Below, piece by piece: positions 39,201 through 54,200 of a stretch of DNA of 64,000 nt (its first letter is position 1; each line of letters opens with the position of its first letter). The translations under genes were made by a program, and so were the position numbers. This DNA comes from Liolophura sinensis (taxonomy: Eukaryota; Mollusca; Polyplacophora; Chitonida; Chitonidae). The notes beneath the pieces were generated by a model that worked only from the letters and a program-made list of their open reading frames with translations, was not told where the DNA came from and searched no databases. Location of the stretch: contig NC_088298.1 of assembly GCF_032854445.1 (NCBI RefSeq), forward strand, positions 24,143,295 through 24,207,294, written 5' to 3'.

Positions 39201-42200
39201 ATCACACATGGATTGAAGGTTAGGCTTTTTTATTCTCTCCCTAGTTTAAGGTATGGTGTGTAAATGCACATTCTCAGATGGCAGGTTAAGCTTTTTTTTA
39301 GCTCCTGTATATTGTTCTATCACACATGGATAGAAGGTTAGGCTTTTTCTATGCTCCCTAGATTAAGGTATGGTGTGTAAATGCACATTCTCAGATGGCA
39401 GGTTAGGCTTTTTTTAGCTGTTGTATATTGTGCTATCACACATGGATTGAAGGTTAGGCTTTTTCTTTGCTCCCTGGTCTAAGGTATGGTGTGTAAATGC
39501 ACATTCTCAGATGGCAGGTTAGGCTTTTTTTAGCTGTTGTATATTGTGCTATCACACATGGATTGAAGGTTAGGCTTTTTCTTTGCACCCTGGTCTAAGG
39601 TATTGTGTGTAAATGCACATTCTCAGATGGCAGGTTAAGCTTTTTTTTTAGCTCCTGTATATTGTTCTATCACACATGGATAGAAGGTTAGGCTTTTTCT
39701 ATGCTCCCTAGATTAAGGTATGGTGTGTAAATGCACATTCTCAGATGGCAGGTGAAGCTTGTTTTGTTTAGCTGTTGTATATTGTGCTATCACACATGGA
39801 TTGAAGGTTAGGCTTTTTCTTTGCACCCTGGTCTAAGGTATTGTGTGTAAATGCACATTCTCAGATGGCAGGTTAAGCTTTTTTTTTAGCTCCTGTATAT
39901 TGTGCTATCACACATGGATGGAAGGTTAAGGTTTTTTTTAGCTCCTGTATAATGTGCTATCACACATGGATTGAAGGTTAAGGTTTTTTTTAGCTCCTGT
40001 ATAATGTGCTATCACACATGGATTGAAGGTTAAGCTTTTTTTTTAGCTCCTGTATAATGTGCTATCACACATGGATGGAAGGTTAAGCTTTTTTTTAGCT
40101 CCTGTATAATGTGCTATCACACATGGATGGAAGGTTAAGCTTTTTTTTAGCTCCTGTATAATGTGCTATCACACATGGATTGAAGGTTAAGGTTTTTTTT
40201 AGCTCCTGTATAATGACAATCATGCATGAATATCCAACATACAATGATAGAGCTGTTTTATTGGTTTTAGTTTTATGGGCTTTGTGAATGTTTTCAACTT
40301 TTAATTTAAAAAATTTACCAGTTATATAAACTTCAATTAGTTTTCTGTAGCAAACAGGTTCTCTAGAAATTAAGCCTCCATGCAGGGCAATAATTTCTTG
40401 AATGCAAGGTGTCTGTGACATTATTGCTTATGAGATTTATGCTAGATTTACCATTTTTGTAGTCATTTTCACATTTCTGTTCTCCTGTAAACATGGATTT
40501 CTACCAGCTTTTTTTTGTAGGGCAACAGTTTCTTATGCAATCACTTATCGAGATAAGCTTTTCGTCTCTCTAGATACATTACGGGATTTGTAGACCGTAA
40601 AAATTTACCTTGTTGTATACCAGTTTATCTGGTGTACACAGTATCTGTAGAAAGCTTTCCACATCTGTGTTAGTGCTAGGAGCCTATGACACTGGCCGAT
40701 GCATGTGCCTTCCTGTACTGTAACGGAATGTTTAAACCATCCACGCAGACATTGACTGTTGTCAGCTGAGTATTTTCTTAGCCAATCAGAGGGCTGCAGT
40801 AGTCACCCATAGTACACGGATAGCCAATCATGGGAAGCGATTTGCATATCAAAGACCACTCCAGCAATTTAGTACTCGAACACCCCACAATGAAGTTTTT
40901 TTTTTTACTACCATAGCTCAACATTTGCTCAGCCATTCACAGCGTTGGAATTGTTCGTGGATTGCTGCATGCAGTTCACAATTTGCCTTTCAGAGACCAC
41001 TGCCTCAGTTTTATGCACGAACTTTCCACAATGCCATCTTTACCACCACAACACTTTACAACTTTTATCTTTATTCTGATTCCATTGTTTAGTTGACTGC
41101 TGTAGCATGTGAGCTGGTGGGATTCTCTGAATGCCTTGTTTAAAATCCCTTAGATTAGAAACAGTGCATGAGAATAGTTATTGTATGGTTTCTGAGAATC
41201 AACTTTTAACAGTTTAACTCTGTGAAATAATGTTGCCCATTTCAATCATCAAACAAAGTGCTTTTAGCGACTTTTGACCACAAAAGTTTCATTTTTAATA
41301 AATTTATGTTGTAAAAATATTACTTGTGCTGCTAAATCTTTTCCTGTAGGATATCATGCTACTTTTCTATTGGATATCATGCTAATTTCCAATAGGATAT
41401 CATGCTACCTTCCTATATGATATCAGGCTACCTTGCTATTGGATATCAGGCTACCTTCCTATAGGATATCATGCTACCTTCCTGTAGGATATCAGGCTAC
41501 CTTCCAAACAATCATCAAAAACACCTCGTTAAAACCTGTAGAACTCTCGGAATCAGGAGAAATGAGCAGTTGTCATTGGCACAAATTTAGATCAGGTAAT
41601 GGATTTGCAACTGGCAGTGGTCCTCACCAGTGCTGCAATGTGGAAGCTTTGACTGCCAAATGAAAGTGGTCTGTTGAGATAGTTAATTCTGTCATAATTT
41701 GAAAAGTATGGGAGAATTACAGCTATCAACCAAGGGTTTTAGTAAAGTTGTGACTTCAGTTAATGGCTTTTTGGAATGGAAAACAATGCTGAGTTGGGGC
41801 CCATGACCAAGGTACATATAGGCATAGCGCCATCTCGATCTTATCTAAGGGAAGATAACTGAGTGCTATAACCCAGGACTCAGTGCCAAAGCCCTTTGGG
41901 CTATACGGCTAAGTTATTCTGTCTTAGATAATGTTCACTTGGCCCTATGAACATCTTGATCATGGATGGACCAAAAATGAGAGTTGTTTCCCCTTGTTTT
42001 CGCATGGTTGAGCAAATATTGCATGAGCTCTTAATACCATTAAAATACTCTTCGCATTTTTCATAATTGACCAATGACTATGACCAATATTTTGAAACAT
42101 TCCAAGAGAAGCGTGGGGTGCAAAGAAGTAATCTGCACAGTTTTGTGAAGCCTGGATCTTTGGTGACACATTTTTGGTATCATTTTTATAATAATTGTGT

Positions 42201-45200
42201 GTGTAAATTCTGCTGAAAAAAGTGCATCAGAGGTGAGAAATGTTATAGATTTATGGTAGGTTGCATGTATGTGAGAAATCTGTGTTTATGGTGATATTTT
42301 TGTGTGTTTTTCAGCGTATCAAGCTGCGTGTAGCTATCCCAAACGAACGTGCAAGAACAACACCATGGTCTGTCTATCCCCTGAGAAAATGTGCGACGGC
42401 AGAAATGACTGTGAAGATCTGTCGGACGAAGGGGGCCTATGTGGTAGGTCAATTTAGCTCGGTCAGTTTTTTAAATTTTTTTGAACAAGAGTTTCTGTAA
42501 GCAGTGGGTTAGGTGTAATTTGGACTTTCTTGGTGGTTTTCTATTTTGTTGTAGCCAATAGGGCAATTTTGAGGTCAAACTCTTTTGTCAACAAAGGTAA
42601 AATAAAAATGTCCTACTTTGTTAAGTGACTTGTCAATAATGTTAGGCAACTTTTATCACATTAATTTACCTAATCACCTGTCTGGCTACATTCTGGACAC
42701 CTCTTTGCTTCAGGGACAGTATAGGTACTTTTTTTTTACCTTTACCAGTAATAGAGCTCAGACTCAACTCCGCAATTGTTATACTTCTTTGCTGTGTTTT
42801 GTTTTTTTTTTTGTAGAAAATAAATACTGCAGTAATCAGACATTGATATATCTATATTTGTTATAGTATACTGTAATTCTTCAACCTTTTTGACATGTTC
42901 CAGAGTGTTTATTCAAGCAGATTATGAAGACGTTATTCTGTGTACATTGATAAAATTATACTTTTTGTGAAGCCATGAAACTGAACAATTCAACCAATCT
43001 AGTTTTGTCTCTAGAATTAAATTAAAAATGTGCATAAATTGCACTGAAAGTTGCTCTTTCAAACGTGAAAAGGTTGAGGAATTAGAGTATGTGTTCATCT
43101 TTTTGTTTTTTGATACAGGCAGGGAATGTGTGATCATATGCTTGTTATATTGTTTTTTTTGTTGTTGTTTTTTTTTGGGGGGTGGGTGGGTGGGTGTGGG
43201 GAGGGGGGCTAAGTTTTAATTTTATTAATATATTATAACACTTGTTTTTGCCAGCTCTAGGTTTTGGTGAGATATTTTGACTTTACTCTTTTGTTGCTTA
43301 TCTGCTAGAGGAAAAACACACGTGTTATGAAACATGATAAATAATTCTATAGCTTATTGTTAAATACAACAACAACAAAAAAACCCAAGCGCACATACAT
43401 ATAATAGCATATACTGAAAAATATCGCTGTTCAAAGCATTTTCATTAAACCAAAGAAAAAAGACCTTGCTTTCAATACCATACTCTACTAAAGGTTTTTT
43501 TTCTTTTAATTTTCTGTACCTGGGGTATACATTTACATTGTTTACTGACATTGACATGTTTTGTTTACACTTAGATGATCTCACACAAACATTTAGATTC
43601 ATGTAAAATGGAAAGCTTTTTGTATCAAATTGTTAATGAATATAACTCTTAATGGTTATTAACTGGTAGAGACAGCATTGGGATAGGGTAGCTAGTTAGT
43701 GCACTTGTACTCAGAGGCCATGCTGAACATTTTCATACACTAACATGCAGGACTTGATTTGCTTTGTGCTTATTTTGACACGTCACAGTCTGTGTATTCT
43801 GTTGAAAAAAAAAAGAGAGGAAAAAAAAGTTTTGGAGAATTGCAAGTGTGATGTGCTCAAGTGAAGTGCTTTGTGCGCCTCAAGAAATGAATATTTATGC
43901 TTCTACAACTGCTTCATATGTTGGTGTAAACAATAGTCAAAACGCCTCCTACTTTGTAGGATTTTTGCCCTAACTGTTAACAGCCACCTTTGTTAGCAGA
44001 CAAGCAAATAATAAGCAAAAAAATTGTATGAATATGTTTTTCATTTTTCTAGTTGTGAGTTCAAATCTGCCTTGTGCCTTTTTCTTTTTTCTTGTGGATT
44101 TAATTTTTACATGATGGCATCTGTTCTTTAATTGGCTGGAAGTGATACGTAGTGTAAGGACCTGTCTTTTTTGTTGTTACTTATAGTTTTGATTTGAAAT
44201 CTGAAGAAGAAACTATAATAAATTTAATGAAATGAAATTTATATCAAGACATGAAAGATGACATTTTGCCTATTTAGCTGTCACTTACTGTATTATGGAA
44301 TAGCAATGTTGCCTATGGAGCTTTACAATTGTCAGGAAAACAGTTCCCACGTCTCAGCTTGATAGGGATTGATATTCAAGTACCTCAACCACACTGCCCT
44401 GACCATCCTCGGAGCCCTCACTGGATCAGACAGTTAAAGCACTAGCTTGTATATCTGCCAGGCCGCGTGTTCAAAGTGAGGTTTGTCAGGTACCTAGGAA
44501 AAGGTTGATGGTTTCCTCCAGCACTCTGATTTCCTCATGGTGTCCTGTTTCCTCCAGCACTCTGATTTCTTCCAGCTGGCCTGTTTCCTCCATCACTTCG
44601 ATTTTCTCCAGCTGTCCTGTTTCCTCCAGCACTCTGATTGCCTCCAGCACTCCGATTTCCCCCAGCTCTCCTTTTTCCTTCGCCCATACACCTAACAGCC
44701 GTCATATAAGTGAAAAATTTTGGACTCCAATGTTAAGAAATAATCAGTAATCAGTGACATTCTTTTGTGTTTCAGCGTATGACTTGTGCGCCAATCACGA
44801 CTGTAGCCACAAATGTTCCCGAGCCCCCGACGGTTTTATCTGTACCTGTCCAGATAACATGAAGCTGAAATCCGACAACAAAACATGCATAGGTAACACT
44901 TCAACTAAGGCATGACTTTCATGACCTAGTGTTTCAGGCAGTATATTGGGAACCTCAGAAAGTTTTTCAGTAACTTGCCAAAGGTCAGTGGTATTATCCT
45001 GACTGTTTTGTTCTCTCCTTCAAACTGACCATAGATTTTGCCAGCATTTGAAATCAGGCCATATGACTTTTTTTTCCTATTTTTTTCCTGTTTTACCTAT
45101 CTCTTCGATATTAATTTTGTCAGAATAAGGTGTCTCAAAGACACTGAGATATCCTTCTGGCTAAACCTATGAAACTAAACCACTGTCTTATACCCTATCT

Positions 45201-48200
45201 CTTCTAATTTTTTGGGACACCTGGTCGCTCAATTTAGCCAATATATATGTAACTGTAGCAGGAATATTGAGTTTCTTTTTTCTCACATGGTTAGACCGTC
45301 TAATGAACAACATACTTATGTCTTTACTCCTCCAAAAGGCTGGTAAAGAAATGTAATGTTCTGCTTTTAACGCTACTTATATCTGTCCCAAAAAGAAGAA
45401 TTAGGGTGAGTGAACGTCCCTAAATCCATCTATCAGTCTGTATATTTTGGCCAGGATACCTTCTTGCATTCATTCCAGCTTAAGTTAGTTTCAATATTTT
45501 GAGCCTCTCAGTTTTAATATATGTCAATGTCTTTCCATACTTGTTGCTTAGCAGAAGGGAATGTGCCTAATGCTGGTTGTACAGACATTTAACTCTTTCC
45601 ATAGCAGAAGGGAATGTGCCTAATGCTGGTTATACAGACATTTAACTCTTTCTGTAGCAGAAGGGAATGTGTCTAATGCTGGTTGTACAGACATTTAACT
45701 CTTTCCATAGCAGAAGGGAATGTGCCTAATGCTGGTTATACAGACATTTAACTCTTTCTGTAGCAGAAGGGAATGTGTCTAATGCTGGTTGTACAGACAT
45801 TTAACTCTTTCCATAGCAGAAGGGAATGTGTCTAATGCTGGTTGTACAGACAGTTAACTCTTTCCATAGCAGAAGGGAATGTGTCTAATGCTGGTTGTAC
45901 AGACATTTAACTCTTTCCATAGCAGAAGGGAATGTGCCTAATGCTGGTTGTACATACATTTGACCGGAACATAATGGAATAATTCCATCTGAATTAATTC
46001 CCACCCACATCCCTCACAGTGACTTACAAATTGTTTGTAGTTTCTTCTTGTATACTTTAAATGATTGTTGTATCTTATTTGTCATATTTTTAATAATGGA
46101 TAGGTTTTCTGACTGACTAATTTAAGAAATCAAACAAACTAATATTGCTAATAATACAAAAATGATATTCATAGAGTCGAATTGAAACATATTACAATGA
46201 TCATAACTGCTTTCAGACATTGACATCTGTGAGACCTGGGGTATATGTGGCCAGGCTTGTACTTCTACCAGGGATGGCTACAAATGCACATGTCATGAAG
46301 GGTATGAACTGCAAGATGGATATTCCTGTAAACCTATCAGTAAGTACACCTGCAAGATGGGTATTCCTGTAAACCTATCAGGAAGCACACCTGCAAGATT
46401 GATATTGCTGTAAACCTTTCAGGAAGTATGAGCTGCAAGATTGATATTCCTGTAAACATGTTTTATGAAGTGATGTTCTTGTAACCTGTAATCTTAAAGG
46501 TCATTTTTTCTCCCCCTGTAGATTTATTGCTTGTTGATTTTTTCACACATTGACCAAAATTTTGCTAAAACCAGTGCAGGTAAGATAACTCCATGCTAAA
46601 ATTTGGTGAGCTTAAGTATCTTAATTAGTAAGTGTACAAAAATTAAAATACTTTACTAAGTGATGCTCCATAAACCCTGTGATAGAAATAGTTCGTTCAT
46701 CTTGAGTGGACATCAGAATTGTGTGGCAATTAGTGATCAAACTAATGATGATTTGTTGCAGATCACAGCGACACGTACATCATCTTCTCTAACCGTCATG
46801 AGATACGACGTGTAGACCCGTTCAATAAGCAGACGGTGTCACTCGTCTCTGGTCTCCAGAACACCATCGCCCTGGACTACTGCTACAAGAAACGCTGGAT
46901 CTTCTGGACTGATGTTGTGGATGATAAAATTTGGAGAGGAACAATGATCTCGAATTGTAAGTTTCTTTTGTGGCATGAAGTTAAAGACCTTATGATACGG
47001 TCTGCCTCGTCTAAAATCCTCCACACATCAGCTGCTGATTGGTTCTTGTCTGACATTAACATAAAGTTCATGGAATGGAAAATTCTGCTTCAAATTCATA
47101 TCTGAACACAATTTAATCTGATGTTAAATAAGCAAATCTGAAATAAACCAACAAAATAATACATGATTTTTCGTGAATTTCATGCCATCAGAAGCCAGTA
47201 CTGAAGCAGTGTGTAACCAGTTGGTACACACCTCGAGTTAAGAAAAGTTTTCTCCACAATGGCCAGCTCAGTGCAGGCAAGATAACTGGTTAAATATTGC
47301 TTCTATCTGGATGTATTATACACAGTTCAGTGTGAAATCAAGAACAGTCTGTCTGCGGTGGGTGTGAGTTGATACTTGTAGCTCTCCCAGACAGATTTAT
47401 TGTACCTCACCAAATGTTGGGTAGGTAAAAAATTGCTATGTGAAGGCCTTATGATGGTAATTTTGACACCAACAATGAAATTTTTTTGAGAAGAAATTAT
47501 TCTTCCAACTTCATGAAAATCTCTGGTGGCACTATGAGGTGGATGACTCAAACAAAATCAAGCAAAACTGAAAAGTGCTGAACTTCAGGTTAAATATGAT
47601 AGTGAAACGGTAAAATTTGGTTAAATTTCAAGATGGTATATAGAAATACATGTACTTTTTAAGCCAGTTAAGCCACTTTTTAAGCGTAAATTTCCTGTAG
47701 AAAATCATTGTCACCTGCATAATGCCGTTATCTTCAGAACTGCTTTTCCAGTGAAAAAATCCAATGGTTTGTTTGGCTGTATTCTAGCTGTGACCAACAT
47801 CCAGCCCATAATTGACGTCGGCCTGGCAACCACAGAAGGCCTGGCCATTGATTGGATAGGAGAGAACATCTACTGGGTAGAGAGTAACCTGGATCAGATT
47901 GAGGTGGCCAAACTGGACGGGAGTAATCGCACCACCCTGATCGCAGGGGGAATGGTTAGCCCTCGGGCTATTGTGCTGGACCCAAGAGACGGGTGCGTTA
48001 TTAATAGTGGCAGTCATGATGATAACGGACGGGATCTTTTCCTTCTGTCTGACATCAGAAACGTGATAGCCAGATATATGCGTTTTACTCAGTACAGTTT
48101 CGTTTCACATGGCAAACTTTTTGTTACAGTTTTACACAGTTTAGAAAGATTTAAAAATCAGTTATTGAGCGTGGGAAATCTCATGATTTGCTTGCTAAAG

Positions 48201-51200
48201 GTTTGAGGTTTATTCTGGGCAATGTTTTTTCCGTCCTCAACCTGTTAAACTGACCTCTGTCATGAATGCTGCGTAGTTAAAGCGAGGAAACAGAACTGGT
48301 TGGCCCGGTGTCAGTATAATGTGACTGGATGAAGTGTCATGTCTGGTGTCTTCAGCATGATCCTTCAGGGGCAGCAGCAATGTAGCAGCATGGACTTGCC
48401 CTGCCACAAGAAGACACATAATCTGTACAACCACCTAATGACTGCTTGTCATTATATGACTAAAAACTTCTTAAGTGCGACATTAATCCCTAAGCATTCA
48501 TACATTTACTTTACTCCACAGTGCCCTCTTCTGGACAGACTGGGATGGGCAAGATCCCCGCATCGAAGGCTGTTCTATGAGTGGCGAGAATCGGAAAATC
48601 GTCTTCAACATCAGTTCTATACCCAGTGGAGGCTGGCCCAATGGCCTCTCCATCGACTATGACTTCCGAAGATTGTACTGGATCGATGCCAGGTATACAA
48701 CTGAATAATAAACAAATATTGGAAGAAGTTATTTCTGATTTATTTATATGATTGGTGTTTATGCCGTTCTCAAGAATATTTCACTTATACAATGACGACC
48801 AGCATTATGATGGGAAGAAACTGGGCAGAACCCGGGGGGAAACCCACGACCATCATCAGGTTGCTGGAAGATCTAAGTTATTTCTGAGTTTACCAGAACT
48901 TTATCATTGAAGTGAAGTGCATGTATATTTTTCAGATTTTCCATAATTCTTACGTATCAATTTTAATCGGAGCTTTCAGGATTTCATGTGATTATAGGTT
49001 TTGAATGAATTTGATTGCAAAGACACAGCTTGCTACGAGCGACCACATGTTCAAAAATGTGTCTCACTGTAATGTGACTCATGATATATATAGCTAATGT
49101 GGTAATAAGATTAGACTGTAGTCCCACAGCTTTTGTATTACGATGAGAATGGTACTGACAGGCCCCAGAATATTGTAAAAGAGAAAAAAAAAAGACAATA
49201 TTGTCAGAAAACCCTTGTTTGTTGTATGTTTTAAGCAATTATAGTTCTTCCTACTCCTGTGTCTTGTCCATGGTCTGATTGTTTGCACACAAATATGACT
49301 GTTGTCAGATCGGATTCCGTGCACACCACAAAGTATGACGGCTCGGATCACCGCCTTATCCTGCGCGGTCACCCTCACCTGTCTCACCCGTTTGCCATCT
49401 CTTTGTTTGGGGTTTATATCTACTGGACAGACTGGAGGACAAACTCTCTTGTTAGGGTAAGTGTTCACTGTATGGCGGACATATTACATATGTTTATTTA
49501 TTTATTTGGTTGGTGTTTTACGCCGTTCTCAAGAATGTTTCACGTATACAATGGCGGCCAGCATTATGGTGGGAGGAAACCGGGCAGAGCCAGAGGGGAA
49601 GCCACGACAATCCGCAGGTTGCTGGCAGACCTTCCCACGTACGGCCGGAGAGGATATTACATATGTGATGAGTACCCTAACAACATTTATTCATTAGGGT
49701 TTGCTTATTCATTCTGTAGAACATTAGAGAAAAGGCAATAAATATCTTCAGTCTAACCCCATGTGAAAACTTATAGCTTTTCTTAATGTCTCCTGCAGAA
49801 TGCATTTGAGTGAAATTGATCTGAAATTTGTATTCATGGACAGCAGTTCTACACAAATTTGTATTCATGGACAGCAGTTCAACACAAATTTGTATTCATG
49901 GACAGCAGTTCAACACAATTTGTATTCATGGACAGCAGTTCTACACAAATTTGTATTCATGGACAGCAGTTCTACACAAATTTGTATTCATGGACAGCAG
50001 TTCAACACAAATTTTGTATTCATGGACAGCAGTTCTACTCAAATTTGTATTCATGGACAGCAGTTCAACGGAAATTTGTATTCAGGCACGGTATTTCAAA
50101 CACAAATCTGTATTCAAGAATGGTAATTCAAGAGAAATTTGTCTTTGGAGGGGGTAATTTGACACATATTGGTATTTAGAGATGGTAATTCAATGAGTTT
50201 ATGGCTAAAATACTTTTGATGTGGTGTTACAGCATTAGCATTCATTTTTATCAGGGTAAGGTATTCTCTAAAAAATGAAAGAAAAATATAAATGGAAAAA
50301 AATAGAGTATAAAATATATCAATCTATTGCCTATGAAGACTGTATGGTTTTCTTAATGTTTTGTGTAAATTGCTTTTAATGGAACTGAGGATAAATTTTG
50401 TCAAAGAGGATAATTTGGCGAAATTATTTCAAGGGATTTGAAAGTTTTTAATTTAATTGAAATATTTTTCAATTTAACGTTAAAGCAGAATCAAATAAAA
50501 GAATTTAATGTCTGCTATGATAACACAGAAATGAGATTTACTAGTGTTACACAGTATGAGTGTTACACGGTATGAATGTTACACAGTATGAACATTTCAC
50601 AGTATGAGTGTTACACAGTATAAGTTTTACACAGTATGAGTGTCCACACAGTATGAATGTTACACAGTATGAAAATTTCACAGTATGAGTGTTACACAGT
50701 AATAAATGTTACACAGTATGAGTTTTATTACAGTATGAAACAAATTAATGAAGAGATTTGTCTTGTTTTACATTGCAGGCTAACAAGTTTAATGGCTCTG
50801 ATTCGGAGGTCATCCAGAAAACGATATCGCAGCCCTTTGATCTTCAGGTGTACAGCTCCCACAGGCAGCCTGATGGTAATGCTGGCTTGTTGGCTGAAAT
50901 ATTTTTAAGCAACGAAGAGGAAAACAAGCAATAATGTGGTTCAAAGCATGAGTCTCATTTAAAGTGTTGGTTGTAAATTGAAGGCAAAAAACAGTTCATG
51001 TTAGCTTTTTTTAAGAATTTAGAAAATAAATAAAAAAGTCAGGAGCTGAAAAGAAAAAAAAAATAAACATGATAGCAAACTACATAGTATTGTTTCTGTG
51101 AACTACAAGCTATATTTACTTTGTAAATTTATTATTTATTAATTTATTTTTAATTACTTTACAACTCATTTATATATATTATAAGTATGTATATGAAAAA

Positions 51201-54200
51201 ACAGTGGAGTGAGTTACCGGTAACAACAAATTGGTAAAGTTACAAAAACAAATGTTCAGTTACTTTCTCTTACTCTAGAAACAACTGATTTATAAGAAAA
51301 AAGAAACAAAATATGTGCAGTTGCCTCTGATGAAGGAACATTTGTCATCAAAATGAGGCATCTTTCCTCGGATTTTATACAAGAAACCCAAATTCCTGGT
51401 TCTAAGATTACTAAGTGATGTTTTCATTCATTTGTTTATTTTTTGTAGCACCAAACCCATGTGCGATAAACAATGGAGGCTGCTCACATCTCTGCCTGCT
51501 CAGCTATAACAGTATGGTTTGGTTGCCGATGCCCTCACTCAAAAGACTCATGCCTGACAAGAAAACTTGTGAAGGTGACTGAATAACAAAAACACAATTG
51601 TGTAAAAATGCACTTTCAGATTCACATAAAATGGTAGTTTGGATTATGATACTGCTAAATTTTTGTGATGAGAAATTAATCACAAATTCTTATGTTGCTC
51701 TATAAACTGGACGAATTGATCAAAATGAAGCAAAATGTATCACAAAAGGCTATACTTTTTGTCAAATTCTGGAATGTAATATAAATTTACTATTAAGATG
51801 CTCCATTATAGAAACTTTTTTTTTTTTTTTTATCTAAGGGGAGATAACGTAGCTCCTAGGCGCACTAAGGGAGACAACGTTAAAGTGTAATAAATTTGCA
51901 TGTTCTTGGAAATAATCTTGTGTGAAAATTTTTTTTGCAGAATCTGATTGTTGCTGTTTTTTTTCTGTTTCAGATGACAACAAATTCTTGCTGTTTGCGA
52001 AACTGAGTGAAATTCGAGGCGTTGATCTGAAAGATGCTCATTTCAACGTGATTCCCTCAATCACAGTCCCTTATGTGGACCGTCCTTCAGCGGTGGACTA
52101 CGACGTTAAACATGAGCGGATTTACTGGACGGATCTGGGTCTAGATTCCATCAACAGTGCTTTCCTGAACAGGCACTGGATTTGAGACAATCATTGATAC
52201 AGGTAACAGTTAGTCTTCTTATTTGTTATTACATATTTGACTCCCTACAAAAAAGGGGGATAAAGGATACATGAAAGGGAACTATAAAAGCAAGATTATC
52301 TTTCTGTGCCAAATGACGAAAAATTATGCCTCGGAAGTTTACAAAAAAAAAAGGTTGATCTTGCTCGGAACTCGTGAACACCACCAAAGTGCCTTGAGCC
52401 CAGTGAACCGTGTCACTACAGTGTGGGCAAGGTGACATGTACACAGACACTGCAAGGCTACTTCGGCCAGCTTNNNNNNNNNNNNNNNNNNNNNNNNNNN
52501 NNNNNNNNNNNNNNNNNNNNNNNNNNNNNNNNNNNNNNNNNNNNNNNNNNNNNNNNNNNNNNNNNNNNNNNNNNNNNNNNNNNNNNNNNNNNNNNNNNNN
52601 NNNNNNNNNNNNNNNNNNNNNNNNNNNNNNNNNNNNNNNNNNNNNNNNNNNNNNNNNNNNNNNNNNNNNNNNNGGATTTGAGACAATCATTGATACAGGT
52701 AACAGTTAGTCTTCTTATTTGTTATTACATATTGTTTGACTCCCTACAAAAAAGGGGGATAAAGGATACATGAAAGGGAACTATAAAAGCAAGATTATCT
52801 TTCTGTGCCAAATGACGAAAAATTTTGCCTCGAAAGTTTACAAAAAAAAAAGGTTGATCTTGCTCGGAACTCATGAACACCCCCAAAGTGCCCCGAGCCC
52901 AGTGAACCATGTCGCCACCATGTGTGGGCAAGGTGACATGTACACAGACACTGCATGGTAATTGGGCCAGCTTAGCGCCCCCTCCGCATCCCCACACCCG
53001 CCCCCTCTTGGCCTGTTCTCCACACTCCCGCCCCTATTCAGCCAGACCCGTTCGGTCTGTCCCCGATAGAGTTCTTTGTAAACAGGAATCATCGTTGACG
53101 TTATCACTGCAAGCAACTTAATTTCCGGACTGACCACAGGGGCACAAGAAAACTGTACTTTGAAGTCATTTTTACCTCCAAAGTGAAGATGACAAATTGG
53201 CTTGTACTGTTACATGTTACACATCATAATCTGCTTCAAGTTTCCTACGTTCAAAAGTTTTCAGATTTATAAAGTTTGCAGGTGATAATTGGTCAGCTTA
53301 AAGTTTAATTTTTGTTTTCATTAATTATTATTTGATTTCTTCAAAAAAACAGTCATTCGGTAAGAAAAGTTATTGTAGGATTTTGAACAAGGAAAAGGAT
53401 TTACTTGACGGCTCATTGGGGAAGCTTTCATTGATTATGATTGATTGATTGATTGATTGATTGATTTGTGTTGAACACGTGACCTCATTGGCCGAGAACT
53501 TGATGGTCTTAGTGAGCCATTACTTTTACCGTCATTAAAGTGAAACATTTGTGACTACACTTCAGAATGGTTATCAAATCAATCAGATTGAAATGACAAA
53601 TCTAATATTTCCTGGTAACGTAGATAAAATAATCTCGATCATATTTGAGAAAGAAATGGAAGTGACTTTTTTTTTTAAATTCATGTGTGCAAGCTCTGTA
53701 ACATGTCAATTTAGGTGTGTTATTTTTAACACTGTTGTCAGGCATTCCAAGCCCCACAGGATTTGCTGTAGACTGGGTATCCCGCAACATGTACTTCACC
53801 TCCAACAGCACAAAAGAATCACGATATCTGTAGCAAATCTCAATGGAGCATATCGAAGAGTGCTGATTGCTGACAATATCACCAGCCCTAACTCGCTGGC
53901 AGTCCATCCAGAAAAAGGGTGAGTTATAACACTCTCTGTGTCTCTTACTACAGGGCTCCCCCAGCTCTTGGAATTCCTTGAAATTTTTCTTGACTTTGGA
54001 AAAAGAAAAGTACTTTTTGGTAGCAGATTTTTCAAGGTTAAATATTGTATTACATATGTTTAAAAAACGGTGATAAGTAAGTATCCCTTAATCTCCATAT
54101 GGGTGGTTTATGGAACTCTGACTCTGCTCATGGGTGGTAACTTTGAATCTGAATATGGGTGGGAACTCTGCTCAAGGGTGGGAACTCTGACTCTGCTTAT

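Noticed and set aside
49259-49741. 160-codon open frame as a single exon
   Set aside because: Only 49309-49456 is LRP1 coding. The rest reads through the donor into a V-SINE-like element.
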